Notes: generated from the letters alone by a model not told the origin. 64,000 nt of DNA from Scolanthus callimorphus (GCA_033964015.1 CM066913.1:30641577-30705576), one strand, 5' to 3'; positions 37,701 to 52,700 are shown, counted from the first letter of the stretch. Numbers and translations: made by a program.

Positions 37701-40700
37701 CGCATGCGTCACATGCGCAACACGGCTTATCATTTTCAAAAGGTCATGACTAAAAGGGATAACTCAGGAGGTGATTAATAATTCATAGGCTTTACGGTAG
37801 AACGAACCTACATATGCCATGTTATGCCATGTAGCTTCGTGCTATTGTTTATGCTTGTAAATTATTAATCTCCTCCACTGTGAGTATCCTATCTAGCCCA
37901 CGGCCTTTTTAAAATGATATGCACAGCGTATCCTTAAAACTATCAAAAACTAAGTATCTTTTTATTGAAGTTTGCCGGGCTTCCAAACCAACCAACTCTG
38001 ACCACGCGCACTGCGCGTCTATCCCACTTGGGCGACTATAGCGTATATTGAACACCAGCCAATATGTGACGTATTTAATGAACGCTATATTTTTTAAATA
38101 CTGCACGAGGCTGAGTTATGGAGTTATAACTCCATGCTTTAGTGCAGTATAAAAAAGTTAGAGTTCACTGTAATGTGCAAAACAAATGTCACCATTATTT
38201 CACGGACCCTCACACCACTACCAATGGGCAATTCCACAAAACATATGTACCCCGGGACGGGCGGTATTAAATTTTGACCCCCCCCCGCCATGCAACCAGA
38301 ACTATTCCAAAATTGCTTACCTACCCTCCCCCCCCCACCCCCATGCATATTGAATTCCCGAGAGGTTAATCTAGCTTCCAGCTTCGAGACCCCCCGCCCC
38401 CATGCACGCAGAATTCCCACCTTGCAAACCCCCCTCCCATTCAGAATTTCCGAATTTTTCTGGAATGGCGCCCAATATTTTTGTTTTCTACAAAACCATG
38501 ACATCACAATAATACAAGGGACGCTCAGCCGCAAAATGTTAGACAGAACCGTTTATTACAAAAGGAACTCAGAAAGAGAAATGATCGATAGCAGGATTAT
38601 ACGAAACCGTTTCAGGATACCTGTGCAGTTTGTAGCTCCTTTTCAGAAGGCATGAACTGGGCAGCATGCTCATCCCCTGTGGGGTAGTGAGCGTCTGGCT
38701 TGTTTTCAGACATGTCGAATCTGAGAACACTGAAACAAAATCACAAATATATGCGCATACTTTTAAGGAGCGGTTTTGGAATTTTTCCAGGAGTTTTCTA
38801 GGATAACGTCCAGCCTTGTCAGTCCATTTTCGAGAACGTTTTAAGCTTGAAACCGAATTTTAAAATGATTACATGGGCGTAGCCATTAATTTTGGTTGGG
38901 GGGGGGGCGATAGTGAAAACATGGGACGAAAATTTTCAAATTTCCTCCAGCAAATACAGTAAATGTATGGGAAAACTCCCGAGAATGGGGGGGGGGGGGG
39001 GGGGGCCCCCTGTGCCCCCTGGCTACGCCCCTGTGATTACATTCTTGATTTTTTGAATGATGAAATTTCCAGGAATTTTCAAGGACTTTGTTCGTGAAAA
39101 TTGCCAGGAGTTTCAAGGACTTTCCAGGAGTACAATAAAAATCCAAGACATTCCAGGCTTTCCAGGAGCAGTACGAGCCCTGTAATATACACACTGAAGA
39201 AAAGACGTGCATATAATATCTGTCGTTGCTTTGTTCATGACAACTACATTCGAGCTACTTTATAGGAGACAGAGTGACCGAGTGGTCAGAGCGATGACCC
39301 GAGTTCGAGTCCTCGCTCACTGGCTCTTCTACCATTCTTTGTGCACAGCCGACTTTGTTTGCCTCCCAGTTGTGTTGTATGTGCGATACTCAAAGAAACT
39401 ATGAAATGGCGGCTTACATACCTTATTGGTACTAATATTCGCGGGCACTTAATTTCGCGAAAAAAATGTCGCCATATTTCGCAAGTCTTTATTTTCGTGA
39501 TTTGGGTGCAAAAAAATTCTTAGGAAATTAATTTTCGCGAAAATGAAAAAAAGAAACCATTCTACTTCGAGAATTTTATTTATTTTTTACTTTTTTTATT
39601 GCTGAAAATAATCAACTCATAACAAAACCAAACTATACAAACCGCATCGTGTACCATAGGCATAGCCAAACACATTATCCTTATGCTTTTAACGATCTTT
39701 TAAATTGTATAGTACATATTTACATTGTAGCCGTGAATTCTTCATTAATTGAGAAAACAAGAAATAAGGGAGGGTATTAAATTTCGTGACATTAAAGTTC
39801 GCGGCATTTTTTTCGCGGCGCTTTAAGTTCGCCATTTTTTAAATCACGAAAATCGCGAAATTAAAGCAACGCGAAAATTAGTACCAATAAGGTACATAGG
39901 TCAGGAAAAACGGTGCCTCAATTTTATAAGCCACAACCAAATGCAAAATGTTGGAACACTTTGCCGAGAGAACACGCTCTCCCAGCCCTCCCTTCAATGT
40001 TGTCCAAAATCGTGTCCAGTATTATTTCCCGCTCAACATTGGGAGAGGAAGGAAGGACTAGGCGTTCCAACGACTTATGCATTTGGTTGCAGTTGGAGCT
40101 CCTAACTATGGGCTCCTGAATGTTGTCTGCTTATGTTATTTTTACCTGTAAGCTGATAGCAGCTTCTCGTGCTTGGTGACAATATCAGTGATGGTCGCCT
40201 TGAGCTCACCGACTCGTCCTTCTAGCTGAACAACTCGTTGTTCTTGAGCGTCGCGTATCTTACGAACCATAGCGTCGATGTACGCATTTAAGGACTCCAG
40301 CGAGAACTGCTGACCAGAACCTTGGCCACAATATACCTGGAACAACAAGGTCATGGCTAAAAGGGATGACTCAGAAGGACCTGATTAATAATTCATAGGC
40401 TTCACGGTAGAACGAAGCTACATCTGTCATGTTATGCAATGTAGCTTCGTTCTATTGTTTGTCCTATGAATTATTAATCAGGTCCTTCTGAGTTATCCCT
40501 TTTAGCCATGACCGAACAACAAGAGGGGAAGGGATCTCAAAATGGCGGCCGAAATCGACCACATCTACTAACAGTGTTTACATCTTGTTGCCACCCAATT
40601 CAGATCATGTGATGATTCCTTTGGGCGGTTACAATTGTGCAATTTTTCTCACTCGACCGATTGCCAAGTGTATGTGCAGAGCTAACAAACTAACAAACGT

Positions 40701-43700
40701 CTCCTCGCGGGGAAGGCTCTGGTGACAGCCATTCACGCATGCGCGAGATTCGATACAAAGCCGTTGAGAGAAACAACTTTCTGCGCAAGCCCCAACGTTC
40801 AAAAGTAGCCAATAAGCGAAGGCCCACAAAAAAATGTCACCTGAGCTTCCCCCGAAAGCAGGCGAGCCGGGAAGCTCTGGATACGAGAATGCAGAGACAA
40901 TAGACGAGTTGCGTGCGTGCATGCGCATAAGGTTGTGGACGGCGACAAAACAAAGGGAGTTTCAACTCAGGGAAGAGTTTTCCTCCTGCTCATCATCCCA
41001 GTGAATACAAAGGAAAAGAGAGGCTTTTGCTAGCAGGGACGTTTCCCAGGTATATTTTCTTCAAATCAAAGAGATTTACTGAAAATTAACTGCGCCGAAC
41101 ACAACATTCAAAGGGAAGGATGAGTGCAGAACCCTGAGATCAAGGGAAAGATTCAGGGAAACACACAGGGAAACGAACATAGCGTCTACTTCGGTGAGAC
41201 GACAGGACAACAGTAAATGAGGTCGTGCACATCTAATTGTCACATCTAATGCCCGAATATGATGTGGTTATAGTTAGGGTTAAGGGAGAGGTGCGCCAAT
41301 ATTAGTGTTGTAGGTCTCTCATATACCATACCGAGATATCATGGATGTATTGCTGTAGTCTGTTGCTGTATTCGGCGCTAACTTCCTTTAGCTGCAGGTC
41401 CAGCTTGTTATTCTCGTCCTCAAGTCGTTTCCTCTCCGCTTTCGTCGTGATCACCTCCTGTGCAACGGAAAGGGGCCGGAAAGGATGCATTACAAAAGTC
41501 AGAGAGTGAAAAATAGGTACCCGTGTGGTACATGTATGACCTCAATTATTAAATCATTTCAGGCCTAGTTTCTACGTCGTATTTCGGACGAATATAATTC
41601 AGACTAATTTAATTATCGCAATTAAAGGGGCACTCGCACGCTTAATATTCGTCCACCGTGGACTTAAAATAGGTAAAATTGTATCCGTGAAAACACATGT
41701 ACATTTGCCCGTAGTAATCAAATTAATCCTCAAGATTTATAGACAAACCTTTCAAGTGTTAGACAAATGCATTTCTAGGTTGTTTTGACCTGTTATCAAG
41801 AGGATGGAATTGGATTGCGATTTGAGCTATTTTCTTCGTCTGAAATGCGACGTATAAAACGAACTAAAGAAGGTCGAAAATTAAATTCGTCAAAGACATT
41901 GTATACGTCGACCCCGGACGTATACAACGTCTGTAGTATGTCTTCATTTTATGTTATTCGTCGTATAAAACGAACGTCGCACAGACGAATTTAATTGATC
42001 AATTAAATTCGTCTAATTAAATGCGACGTATAAACTAGGCCTCATTGACAAAACCGTCTTATACAAAATGCTCTACCAGACTTCTACTACTGCGAGCCAC
42101 GTCATGTTTGATGATTGACGATCATTTTCCCTTGCTTTTTTCTCTTGCGATAACTATTTATTACTGCCTCACCGCCCCCCCCCCCCCCCCCCCACCCCCG
42201 GCTCCAACAACAGCAAAATGAAACGCCCTGATTCATACCTCGGTCCGTTGTACATGATCTTTTCGAATTGTGCCTTACTACTACTAGAAATAGTTCTCAC
42301 TAGAGCTGCCCTCGCCTTTTAGTACGGTTTGAATTAAATATTTCTGCTGTCAAGTACTGTATTTTTCTAAAACACTTGTTTGTTGTCGCTTCCGGAAGAT
42401 CCGGAAGTCTTTTCAGAACTTACATTGCAGCCTCAGCTGTACTGAAGTTGCTCTGAAACAAATATACCAGAACAAACATTGAGATTCGCTTTATTACACC
42501 AATTGTTTTTAAACGTATTTTACGTCCTAATATTTTGTGTCTGAGTTCACTTTCGTCACGATAGGAAGATAATTAACCTCACAACTCAATATTTTGAAGA
42601 ATTCAATCACATTATTTCGGACTTCCAAGAGGCGGGGGCAGCTCTAGTGAACTATTCGGAAACGCTCGAAAGGGAATAAGAAGGCAAAAACAGACGCTTT
42701 TCAGGAACGCGTGCAGTCAAGACCTAAACCAAGAACGAACCTCGTGGCAAGACTCCGATCCCACAATCCTTCGCGCGTGCCTCTTTGCTTGGCCGCCGAC
42801 ATCGATACTTTGCGGGCGTGCAGCGATCAAACCGAGATTTTTCCAGCTATACACCGGAAATACCAACCCTTCTCCCCAGTCTCCCTCTTCCTCTCTAAGC
42901 GGGGAGTCCTCCTCCGGTTTTTGGCCCTCCGAGGCTATACACTGACACTCCAAAACACGTTGCATGAACAAGGCCGTGAGAAAATATGTAGCACAAATCG
43001 AGACAATAATATTGAGGAACCAAGCAGGCCGAGGAAAATCAATAATAACAAATCTGCTAGGAAACGTCACTGGAGCAGAAGTGAAACCGAAAGGCAGCAA
43101 TAAAGAAGAACTTTCACACGAAACACACGTACCGCAGATTGTCCAGCGAGCTTTCGTTGGCCTTCACGATAGGACGCTTGGGACTCCTTGAGGTCTTCTT
43201 TGAGTTTGTAACTGAATAAGAAACGGATACAAGAACCTCATTCAGCGATTACATTGGCACTGATTTCGCTATCATTTTGGACTGAACGAAGCTGTTCAAG
43301 CTTACGTAAACAAAGCACAAAACAAAGAAATAGCTTACATGCAAATAGACAAAGAAAACAACAAACAAACAACACAACATTATTGTCAGCTAAGGGATAT
43401 GGTCTATTCGATAAAGGGATAACAAATAAAGAATAATAAAGCGCTAAAAATAATGCTATTTCCGACGTTTCGAGGCTACTGCCTCTTCATCAGGGAAAAG
43501 CGAGCAACTGAAGAGCACGCGTCAGGTTCTACAGACATTTGAATGCTGGACAGTAGTCTCGGGTACCAAGATAGATAGCGCTGGTAACGAGCTCCCTGTA
43601 GCCAACCACTTCTCGTCAAAACGGGCACGGTGTGAAGGACATGCTTGTCTCGGTCATTTGCTCAGGTCCATGGGACACAACAACAAGACGACAAAAGGAG

Positions 43701-46700
43701 ATGCGCTTAATTTTTAAGAACAAAAGCTACAACCACGCGGACTAAACATTGACTTCAAATTTCTGTAGAACTTCCAGCGCGCGCAGTCTACTTGTTGTGT
43801 TTACAAGTTTGAATCTGACGCGTGCTCTTCAGTTGCTCGCTTTTCCCTGATGAAGAGGCAGTAGCCTCGAAACGTCGGAAATAGCATTATTTTTAGCGCT
43901 TTATTCATCTTTATTTGTAGTCGTTGTACACATCAAGCACTACGCAGAACACTTGTTCTCGTTAGTACAACGTAATTGACTTAGTCGATAAAGGGGGTCC
44001 ACGTACTCCCCCTGGAACTAGTGGAATCCTTAGAATCCTTTAGGATGTCTAGAAAGTGTTTTTTGTGTTAACAGCTAGGAAAAGTGTCCAACGAATGTCC
44101 ATTTTGCCACATTTCTGAGGCATTTCAAAGATTGACTGGGACTTATAAATGTTTGCCAGTATGGGACGTAACATTTATAAAACAAGCATAAGTTTGTACA
44201 TATGTGACCAGTCTGTTGTTGTGAGCGCTGCAGACCTGCCATCATTTAAATCGGCTCTTACACCTGCTATAAGAGCGCTCAAGGTGCCCAGCCACCTTCG
44301 CAGGCTGTAGAACACCCGCTGTCAGTCCCTCCCGTAATTAGAGTAATCTATCTTAGGGAGTATAAGTTAATAACACTATAACAGCATAAGTGGAAAGACT
44401 AAAATGCCTTTCTGGACAACGCTACAGTCTATAAAATTACGTTATTGAATAACAAAATAATCTCATTAAATCACATAAATGTGGCAAAATGGGACATCGT
44501 GGGACACTTTTCTGAGCTGTTAACATCAAAAACCAGTTTCTAGACATCCTAAGGATTCTTAAAATGTATGTCTCGTTACTAGTTCCGGGGGGTGCAGATG
44601 GGCCCGCTCTACCGACTAGACTAATAATCTTAAGGCTGGTTTCTATATAGTCGCATCTGTCGTATCAGTCGACCGTGAAACAATAGAATAATTCCAATTT
44701 ATATTGTTTCACGGTGTCGACTGATACGACAGATAAGACTATATGGGAACCAGGCTTAAGGTGAACATTCTTGATAAACGATTTCGCGTATGATAAATCT
44801 GTACATCAAAAATAGAAGCAAGGCTGGTTATATTATAAGATCAAAACAAAATAAACATATAGCGGCATATTATTGTGACGACAAACTCACATTCTACTTT
44901 CCAACTTTCGTAGTTCCTTCTGGTGTTCAGTTCGAAGTAAGTCCAGCTTCCCCTCTTTGTCTTCGCTCGACAGCAACAACTGTAAAGGAAAAAAACTTAG
45001 TTTGGTCAGTATAAAACACAGAAAGCAGACTGGGTGAAAAATGCAGACTGACTGGTGAAATTCAATACTTTGCTGTCTGTCCTGCAGAGCTAGAAATAAG
45101 TCAAAAGTTCGTGTTCGCTCGTCGCCATCTTTGTTTTTTTAAGTGAACCTCTGACCTCTGACACATCACAGGGAACTTTTTTGTTCTTCGGACGGTTTCA
45201 AAAGCTACACTCCTGACCGAAACTGACCGTCAGCTAAAACATCAAATAGCCTAACATAGACAAACTAAAAATAGCCTCCTAGGGTCTCAAAGTCATGCAT
45301 TCAGAATTTGAAAATGTTCCATGAAGGATTGCAAACTTTTTTGCGGAATGAAATTACAGCTTTCTGAAGAGATGGGATGAGACCATGGCGGCCTTTTTCA
45401 TACACAAATTGCAAACTGCAGTCCTTTAATGAAAATCCCTGGAAATCTCTAAAAGCTTTCGACTTTAGAGTATATTTTCGCCGATACCAATTAGTTAACA
45501 ATGGTATGCAATACTGACTGTGTGACTTTATGAAAAGTATTCTCGTCTCCAAATGTACCTGCTTTTCTAGATGCAGATTCGTTGACCTTAGAGACACCAC
45601 GCTCTTGGACAAATCATTCTGCAAGATAACAAGAAGATCATCAGATACCAGATAAAATGTAGCCATAAATATTTAATGATTCTCGAAATTGGCACTGCAC
45701 CTTTTCTTGAAGGGAGCCTCGTGAGAACTTGCTCGTTAATTTCCGCAGTTGGGCGTAGTACTCCTGGCAGGGAAAAAGACAACGTCAATGGCCACTCCAG
45801 TTTTAAACCCGTCCATGCGTAACGTAGCCTCGTAGCGTATTGAAATATAATTCACTCGTTTGTGACGTCGTCTAGGTCGCGTCGACTGTCGAGAAATGGA
45901 TTTCTCGTCACGGGAACCACTTCCCAGTCCTAATCTCCTAATGACTATCCGGACCGTCGATTCCCTAGTTCCCGTCATAGACGTCAATTAGCGTCCCTCG
46001 ACTCATTGATGGTGATTTTTGAATACAGTCGACAAAAGCTTGGATCAACACGAGCAACGTTTTTATGTGTGGTGCTATGCTATGTTTTAGCATAGTAAAT
46101 ACAGTGGAATGGTTAAGAAGCTCCGGAAACTTCAAAGGATGCCCACATGTTGAGACGGGCACTGACAGTGCACAATCTTTTCTTTTGTGCTCATCTAATT
46201 TAATGTCTTAGTGCACGCTGAATTTTAGTACGTATGTACCATGACGGTGCACAAACAAAAACATCCTCTGAAAAAGTGAACAAAGAGATAGCACAATAAC
46301 AGGATGTCAGGTTTCATAACCACCCCACTCTATAACCTATGGTTTGAACTATGTCCGAACCTGCATCTTGTCGAGTTCCACTGTCTCCTTGTCTCTCTGC
46401 AGTCGGTCCTTCATGCTAGAGAGGTTGACCAGTTCCATGGCGAGCTCTTCATTTCGCGTTATCTTAATCAAACAATATCATAATTGCTAGTGAGTCCTTG
46501 AAGAGATATTGTAGCTTAACAAGGATTAGCCCGCTAGCACGCGTTGGAGGATGTTTTAAGGTCGTTTTATGGCGAGAATGGGCGGATGGCAATTTAACCT
46601 GTCGTCTTCGTAGTCTGTATTTCCAGCCGTCTCCAGCACACTTTGTGTGGGAGAAAACGCCGAACGACTGAACGCCGACTTCCAAAAAGGTATCCAGGAA

Positions 46701-49700
46701 TTATCGGTTTTTGGAGGCCGGCACGTTTTTGGAAGTTGTTTTAAGTCGTTTTTTCCTCCGAAACGAGTGTTGGAGAGTAAAAAGAAACGACGGAAGAAAA
46801 ATCAGGCTATCGTCTTCAAATTTTGTACCTTTATGAACCTTTGCGCCCCGTTGTACCAGTGATTTTTACGTCTTGCACTTCAAAATTTCGAGTTTTGAAG
46901 TTGCGCCCAGCTGAAGCTACCATCCCAGGATCTTAACAGCCTGATTGTCAACAGTGTAGAGACACTAACTTATATGTTTCTCCTACAGTGTCCACGTACC
47001 TGCTGCTGGTGCTCATTAGAGACCTTGATGTGGTTGGTCTTCAACACTAGATACTCATCTCTTAGCTCTTTGTGCTCTTGCTGCAGTAACCTCAGAGCTT
47101 CTGTCGCCTGGTCTGATGTCTTCTTCTCCTTACCAAGGCCGGCATCCAGCTCATGTACATCATTCTCCAAAGACAGAATCTAGAAAAGAGCAAGGGGAAA
47201 TGTGCATGGCAATGAAAACTTGACGCAGTAGCAATCTATGCTAATGATTAATTTCCGATGTGTCTGTACGAGGAACACTCGTGATTAGCTGAATTTTTCC
47301 CACCTATTATCTTGCAAATTTTAGCGCGCGCGGTCACACAGGAAGCCCGCAACAAATATTTCACTAAGCAAAGAATTTGATGATTGCGAAGTCTTCTTTA
47401 CATATCTTTGGTGAAAAGTTTAAAACCTTTTCGTCGCAACGTGGCGGGTTATTTTCTGGTATTTCATTTTCCTTCCTAAATTCCCGCCATTTTCGTGCAC
47501 GCGCGCTTGTGCGACACAGGAAACCCACAACATAAATCTTATACATCTGAATAAGCTTTTATTGTGAAGAGTACAATGTCTACTCTCCATTTCTTTTCTG
47601 AGAATAAGCAAATTGAAGTAATATCACGTAAGCGCTACGTCTACCCTCCTGATATTCAAGTGTATGCAATTGGATTGGAAAACTTAAGCAGGTTTCAACA
47701 TCTTTCAGTAGTTATTATTTCGACCTTAATTTTGTACCTACCCTATTTGTCAGCTCATACTTGTCAGCTTCTGTCTCCTCCACTATGCGGTTATTCTCCA
47801 ACTGGAGATCAACTAGATTCTTGTACACCTACCCAAACAATGAACATATATATAAAAATAGACATTCATCAACTAGATTTTTGTACACCTTAAACAAATA
47901 CGAGTACTATCGTGGCTAGAGGTACAATCTAATAATTAGTGGATTGCTTCATCGCGTGGGTTCTTGTTGCTTCTACTGGGAAAAGGGCAACACTTGCTCC
48001 ATCCAAAAAAATGATGTGCCGAATGCTGAGAATAATTTACCTGTAGTTTCTCTTCGTCACTAATTTCTAGTTTGGAGGAAAGTTGTTTCCATGAATCCGT
48101 TGCCTCTGTATATTTGGCTTCCAGCTCTAGCACCCTTCTATGTAGTTGTTCACGTCCCTCTTGAAGCTTTACCTGCAAGAAACAAGATTGAACAGTTGGT
48201 CAGATAGATGCAACCACCCTGTTTATTTGAATGATTTTGGGGTAATTGTTGTATTCCTCAGCAAAGTAAAAATTTCCGTGAAGACATAGCCTAGTCCCTT
48301 CTCGCATAGGTTACCCAGGGACCGGTGTTTACTCAGCTGTCATATCCAGGTTCTGAAAAACCTTAACAATCGGAATTGGGAAATCCAGTCCAGGAGCCAG
48401 AGGGCAAGTCCTTGACAGGACCTCCTGACAACCTACATCGATTTCACTTCACTCTACCCAGTATTTAACAAGAACAACAACAACCAAAGGTAGAGATTTA
48501 TGTTAAACGCCGTAAAAAATGGTGTTTTGCTGACGTTTCGAGCGTTAGCCCTTCGTCCTCTTTGCTCCGACGAAGGACTAACGCTCGAAACGTCAGCAAA
48601 ACACCATTTTTCCACGGCGTTTAACATAAATCTCAACCTTTGGTTGTTGTTGTTCATGTTCACGTCTCCGCCGACGCAGACCACCTAGTTTTCCGGTAAA
48701 ACTAGTCATACCAGTATTCAACAAGTCTTTTGTGGTTAGCATTGGTTATACATTTATCGACAATAAAGGTTACACCAACAAACTGTATATGGGAAAGTGA
48801 GCAAGTGAGTTGTGAGTTGTTTTATTTCCTAGAATACATTACTAACAAAACAGGTAGGGCTTTAATCCAGTTCAAGAGTGTGGGTTGCAAATTTTTCATC
48901 ACGTGACGTCAAAAAAAAATTGTCATGTCTTTCAGCCAATTAAACAGTCAGTGCTTAGTCACATGTCAAATGTTTGGTCATCACGTGATATAAAACAGTG
49001 ACCCGTTGCATGGTTCGAAATTTCAACGGCGCGATTGAAACTCTGCCTGTTTGGATAGTATGCCGACACTGATACTAGATGTGATTAGGGTAGTAAAGAG
49101 AACCAGGAACACGAGTGTGATATGGTGGTAATGGCAATGATGTTATCAGTATGTGATGATGATGAAGGCAAAGATGATGATGACTATGCCGATGACGCCG
49201 TTGTTGAGGCCGAAGATACTGATGATGGCGATGCTGACAGAGATGATGATAATAATTATGATGGTAATGGAGATACATCTACTATTATTTGGCGTCGTAA
49301 GGGCTCACCACTTTACCAGCATATCACAGCAATGCTTCTAAACTACACCACCCAATCAGAGCACACCTTTTTTTAGGACAAAGCATCAAGGGAAATGTCC
49401 ACAAACAAAATGGCGGACTTTGGGTGAACAGGCATACAAAACGATCAGTTTTAAAAACACTTTTGGCATCTTGTCCTTTCACACGGAGAAAGTTCGTAGA
49501 AGCAAACAAATTGAAGGGTAAGTCTACGCTACATGTCTGGTGCGAGACATTTGGAGGAAAAGTCCTTGCACCGTGAAATATCTCTACCAAACTACAGTGT
49601 GTCAAAATTGCAAGAGAATTGGACAAAGGGCGGGAGATGAGGGTAAAATACGGGAAAGTTGGCATCTCTGTCCGTCGGTGATAACACCCATACTGGACAT

Positions 49701-52700
49701 ACATTTTCATTGGAGAGTTTTGCCAGTTGATCCCTGACTTCCTGTATCCTTGAGCTGCCAGTATCACCAACTCCTCTGTGTCCACCAGATCTTACATCTT
49801 CTTTCAAACTTAGGATGGCAGCACGATAATGGCTTATTAAACCCTGTAAAAGAAAAACAATATAAGAAGAATCAGCCCAAAGAAAGATAACAACGTCCAA
49901 TAAAGAAATACAAGCAGGTACATGTATTCGAATTTTGACATCTGTACGACATAGTGAGAGTCAAACTGGAGAAAAGTCCTTTACAAAACATGATGTCATG
50001 ACAGATTTTAAGCAAGCTAATAGCTTTCTATCTATTGATCCTGAAAGGTCTGGCTTCCATCAATCGAATTGATGCAGATTCTGCAGCACGTTTCGGGATG
50101 TCAATGTTATTAAAGCTCACAAATCATTATTTATGTCAATCTGAACGTTCCACTGATGAAAGCCATATTGTGATTTGGTAACTGGGAACTAAAAACTGAG
50201 AGGTTGCAGATTGTGGTACAGCAAGAAACTGAAAGTACCGCATTCAATATACTGTATATACCTTTGCAAAAGGATCATTGACCACTGGATAGTTGATAAT
50301 CTGTGCCAATTGTCCAGCTATAGTTAGTACTGTACCAAGTGCAGTAGATTCAGCAGACTTCAGTGTCACCAAAACCCTGGTCTTGAAGTTCCCCCCTAAC
50401 ACATCTTGCAGCAGGTGGGTCAGAGTAGAATCACTGTGAATGTAAGCAAAGACAAAAGATACGCGTCCATGTTTACATTTTATAATATAGCTACGATATA
50501 ACGTGAGCTCTGATTGGTCAAAATATATGCTTTATTTCACTGTTAAAGAAATGGTTCTCCCCGCTATATCATAAAAGCATTAGAGCACAACTTTCTATGA
50601 CTTTATCGGCGAAATGGAGCACTTGTGATGTTGGGAGATACACTCACACTGTTGTACAAACGATGATCTCGTGCCTCTCCCAACATCACGCGCCGATAAA
50701 GTCATAGAAAGTTATGCTCTAACGATTAAATAGAGCACACTACATTATAATCAAAGCCTCTGAGTCACTCATTCATGTATCAACATGGCTGTCGGTGTCC
50801 TTAGATCCATCACCATAATAGAGCCGATTCTGAATGTAACTATGAAGTGTCGCGACAAAGTTGTGCCGCGATGCGACCGTGACCGTACCGCGACTACGCA
50901 ATTTCATTGGCTCTCGTTCTAATGACCGTAATTTTCTGACGCAACCATGCAATTTGATTGGCCTTTTTTGATTTGCCTTGCTGTGATTGCTGAAAGTGTT
51001 AACGTGCTGCGACAATGCAATCTGATTGGTTGTCTGTGATTTGTCTTGCCGGAGCCAGAGAAGGGCGAGGTTTCGTATCTACACAGGCAATACGGCAGGC
51101 CAGGTTTCATGTCACGCCGCGCCCGCGCCGCGCCGTATCGCGGCACTTTTCACAGTCGCACGAAATCTGCTCTATCCCATAGAGTTGTTTGGAGCAAGTC
51201 GCGAGTGATAATAACGTGATATTATCTCTAAGGGGTGGTCTCGAAATGTAAACTAAGAAGCTCCTTATCAAAAGTAAACATTTGCTATATACTTTTTGCT
51301 CCAGATACGGCTATCGTCCACACTACAACGCCGAAAACGAGCTCACCGAAAACGGATCAATCCGAAAACGCTGTCCAGAGTGGAGCGATTTGAAAACGGA
51401 GCTGTTTGAAAACGCTTTTTCTAGTGTGGACGGGTGAAAACGATGCTATCTGAAAACGATGACGTCACCACAGCAAACCCGACAGGTCGAAATGCGCATG
51501 TGTGTGTTCAGCTTATTTGAGTATGCGCATTGAATGCATAAGAGCGTTTTCGTACGGAAACGCGTTGTAGTGTGGAAGGGCGAAAACGAAAACGAAGTGC
51601 GGACGCAAATCTTTTTGAAAACGGAGCAAAACGTATCCGTTTTCGTTTGAAAACGGTGTGGTGTGGACAGGGTATTAGTTTAATGCCTCCTTTACACAAC
51701 GAGGCACTAAACTCTGGGGGAAGGAACGTCTCGCCTGAGAGAATTTATATTTGTAAACAATCAGTCATCACCTTCAAACACCTCCTTCCATCCACGCCAT
51801 TTATGCCAATTTTCGGCCAGATCCTGGTTTTCACTACAACTCATTGCGCATGCGCATGAATGAGTAAAAAGCCCAATATTTTAAAGAAGGGTCAACAGAC
51901 AACTTGTCCAAAGAAAAAGCTATGTCAAAGATTTTACAGGTTGTTGTCCTGGTCAACTGCATCCCTCGGTGTATAAAGACAACACCTTAGACAACAACAT
52001 CTGGACCCAAAAATGAATGAGTAAAACCCGGGGGGGGAACTCCCATATTTTTTGACCGGGGATGATCGTCGTATCTTTTAGGGGTTAAAATCACGTTGGT
52101 TTGGTCTCTTTTAGGGGTGATCTTGATCTTCAATAAATTTTAGGCAGATTGGTATCTTTTGGGGCCGAAACTGTGTCCAAATTGCTTTTTCTCATGATGG
52201 TGCTTCTAAAAACCGTGTAAGTAAGAGAGATTATTCGATGAGAAGACGATGAATTAGAAACAAACACGGAAATGTCTTCATGGGTATTTTTCCCCTGTTA
52301 CCTGTGTCCTTCGCGCCTACTTGGCACATAAGACCTCATCTTTTAGGTTATCTTTTAGGGTAATAATTTTTTGAGCCACGCTATGGCCCGCCATGTTTGG
52401 TATCTTTTAGGGGTGAAACTGAAAATTTCCGACGATCATCCCGGTCAAAAAATATGGGAGTCACCCCCCGGGGAGTAAAAAGCAGCCTAATTTAGAAAAA
52501 GGTCAACAGGCAACTTGCCCAAAGAAAAAGCCATGTCAAATATTTCTACATGTTGTTGCCTTGGACAACTGCATCCCTCGGTGTATAAAGACAACATCTT
52601 AGACAACAACAATATCAGGACACAAAAATTTGTGTCCTACAAGAGGTTCAATTACTGAGATGTTGTACCTGTAGTTCACAATTCTCACTGCTGATGATGA

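Larger units (their letters stand above)
43435..43905. mobile_element. Element with two identical 91-bp inverted arms carrying hammerhead-like motifs
   Basis: 43435-43525 and 43815-43905 are exact inverted copies over 91 bp around 289 bp of unique sequence. Hammerhead-type motifs are characteristic of the terminal repeats of Penelope-like retroelements in cnidarians, which is the likely source; no Penelope coding sequence is seen here. Lies between two CCDC78 exons. Confidence 0.65.

Noticed and set aside
39268..39325. tRNA gene
   Set aside because: A- and B-box-like words are present but the anticodon arm is missing and ends do not pair as an acceptor stem.
42424..42452. 29-bp candidate exon of CCDC78 with good splice signals
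   Set aside because: It lies in a MITE, and including it breaks the phase: the flanking exons (43211-43133 and 41457-41332) join in phase 0 without it, while 29 bp shifts the frame into an early stop.
49122..49376. Acidic open frame rich in D
   Set aside because: Product of a GAT microsatellite.
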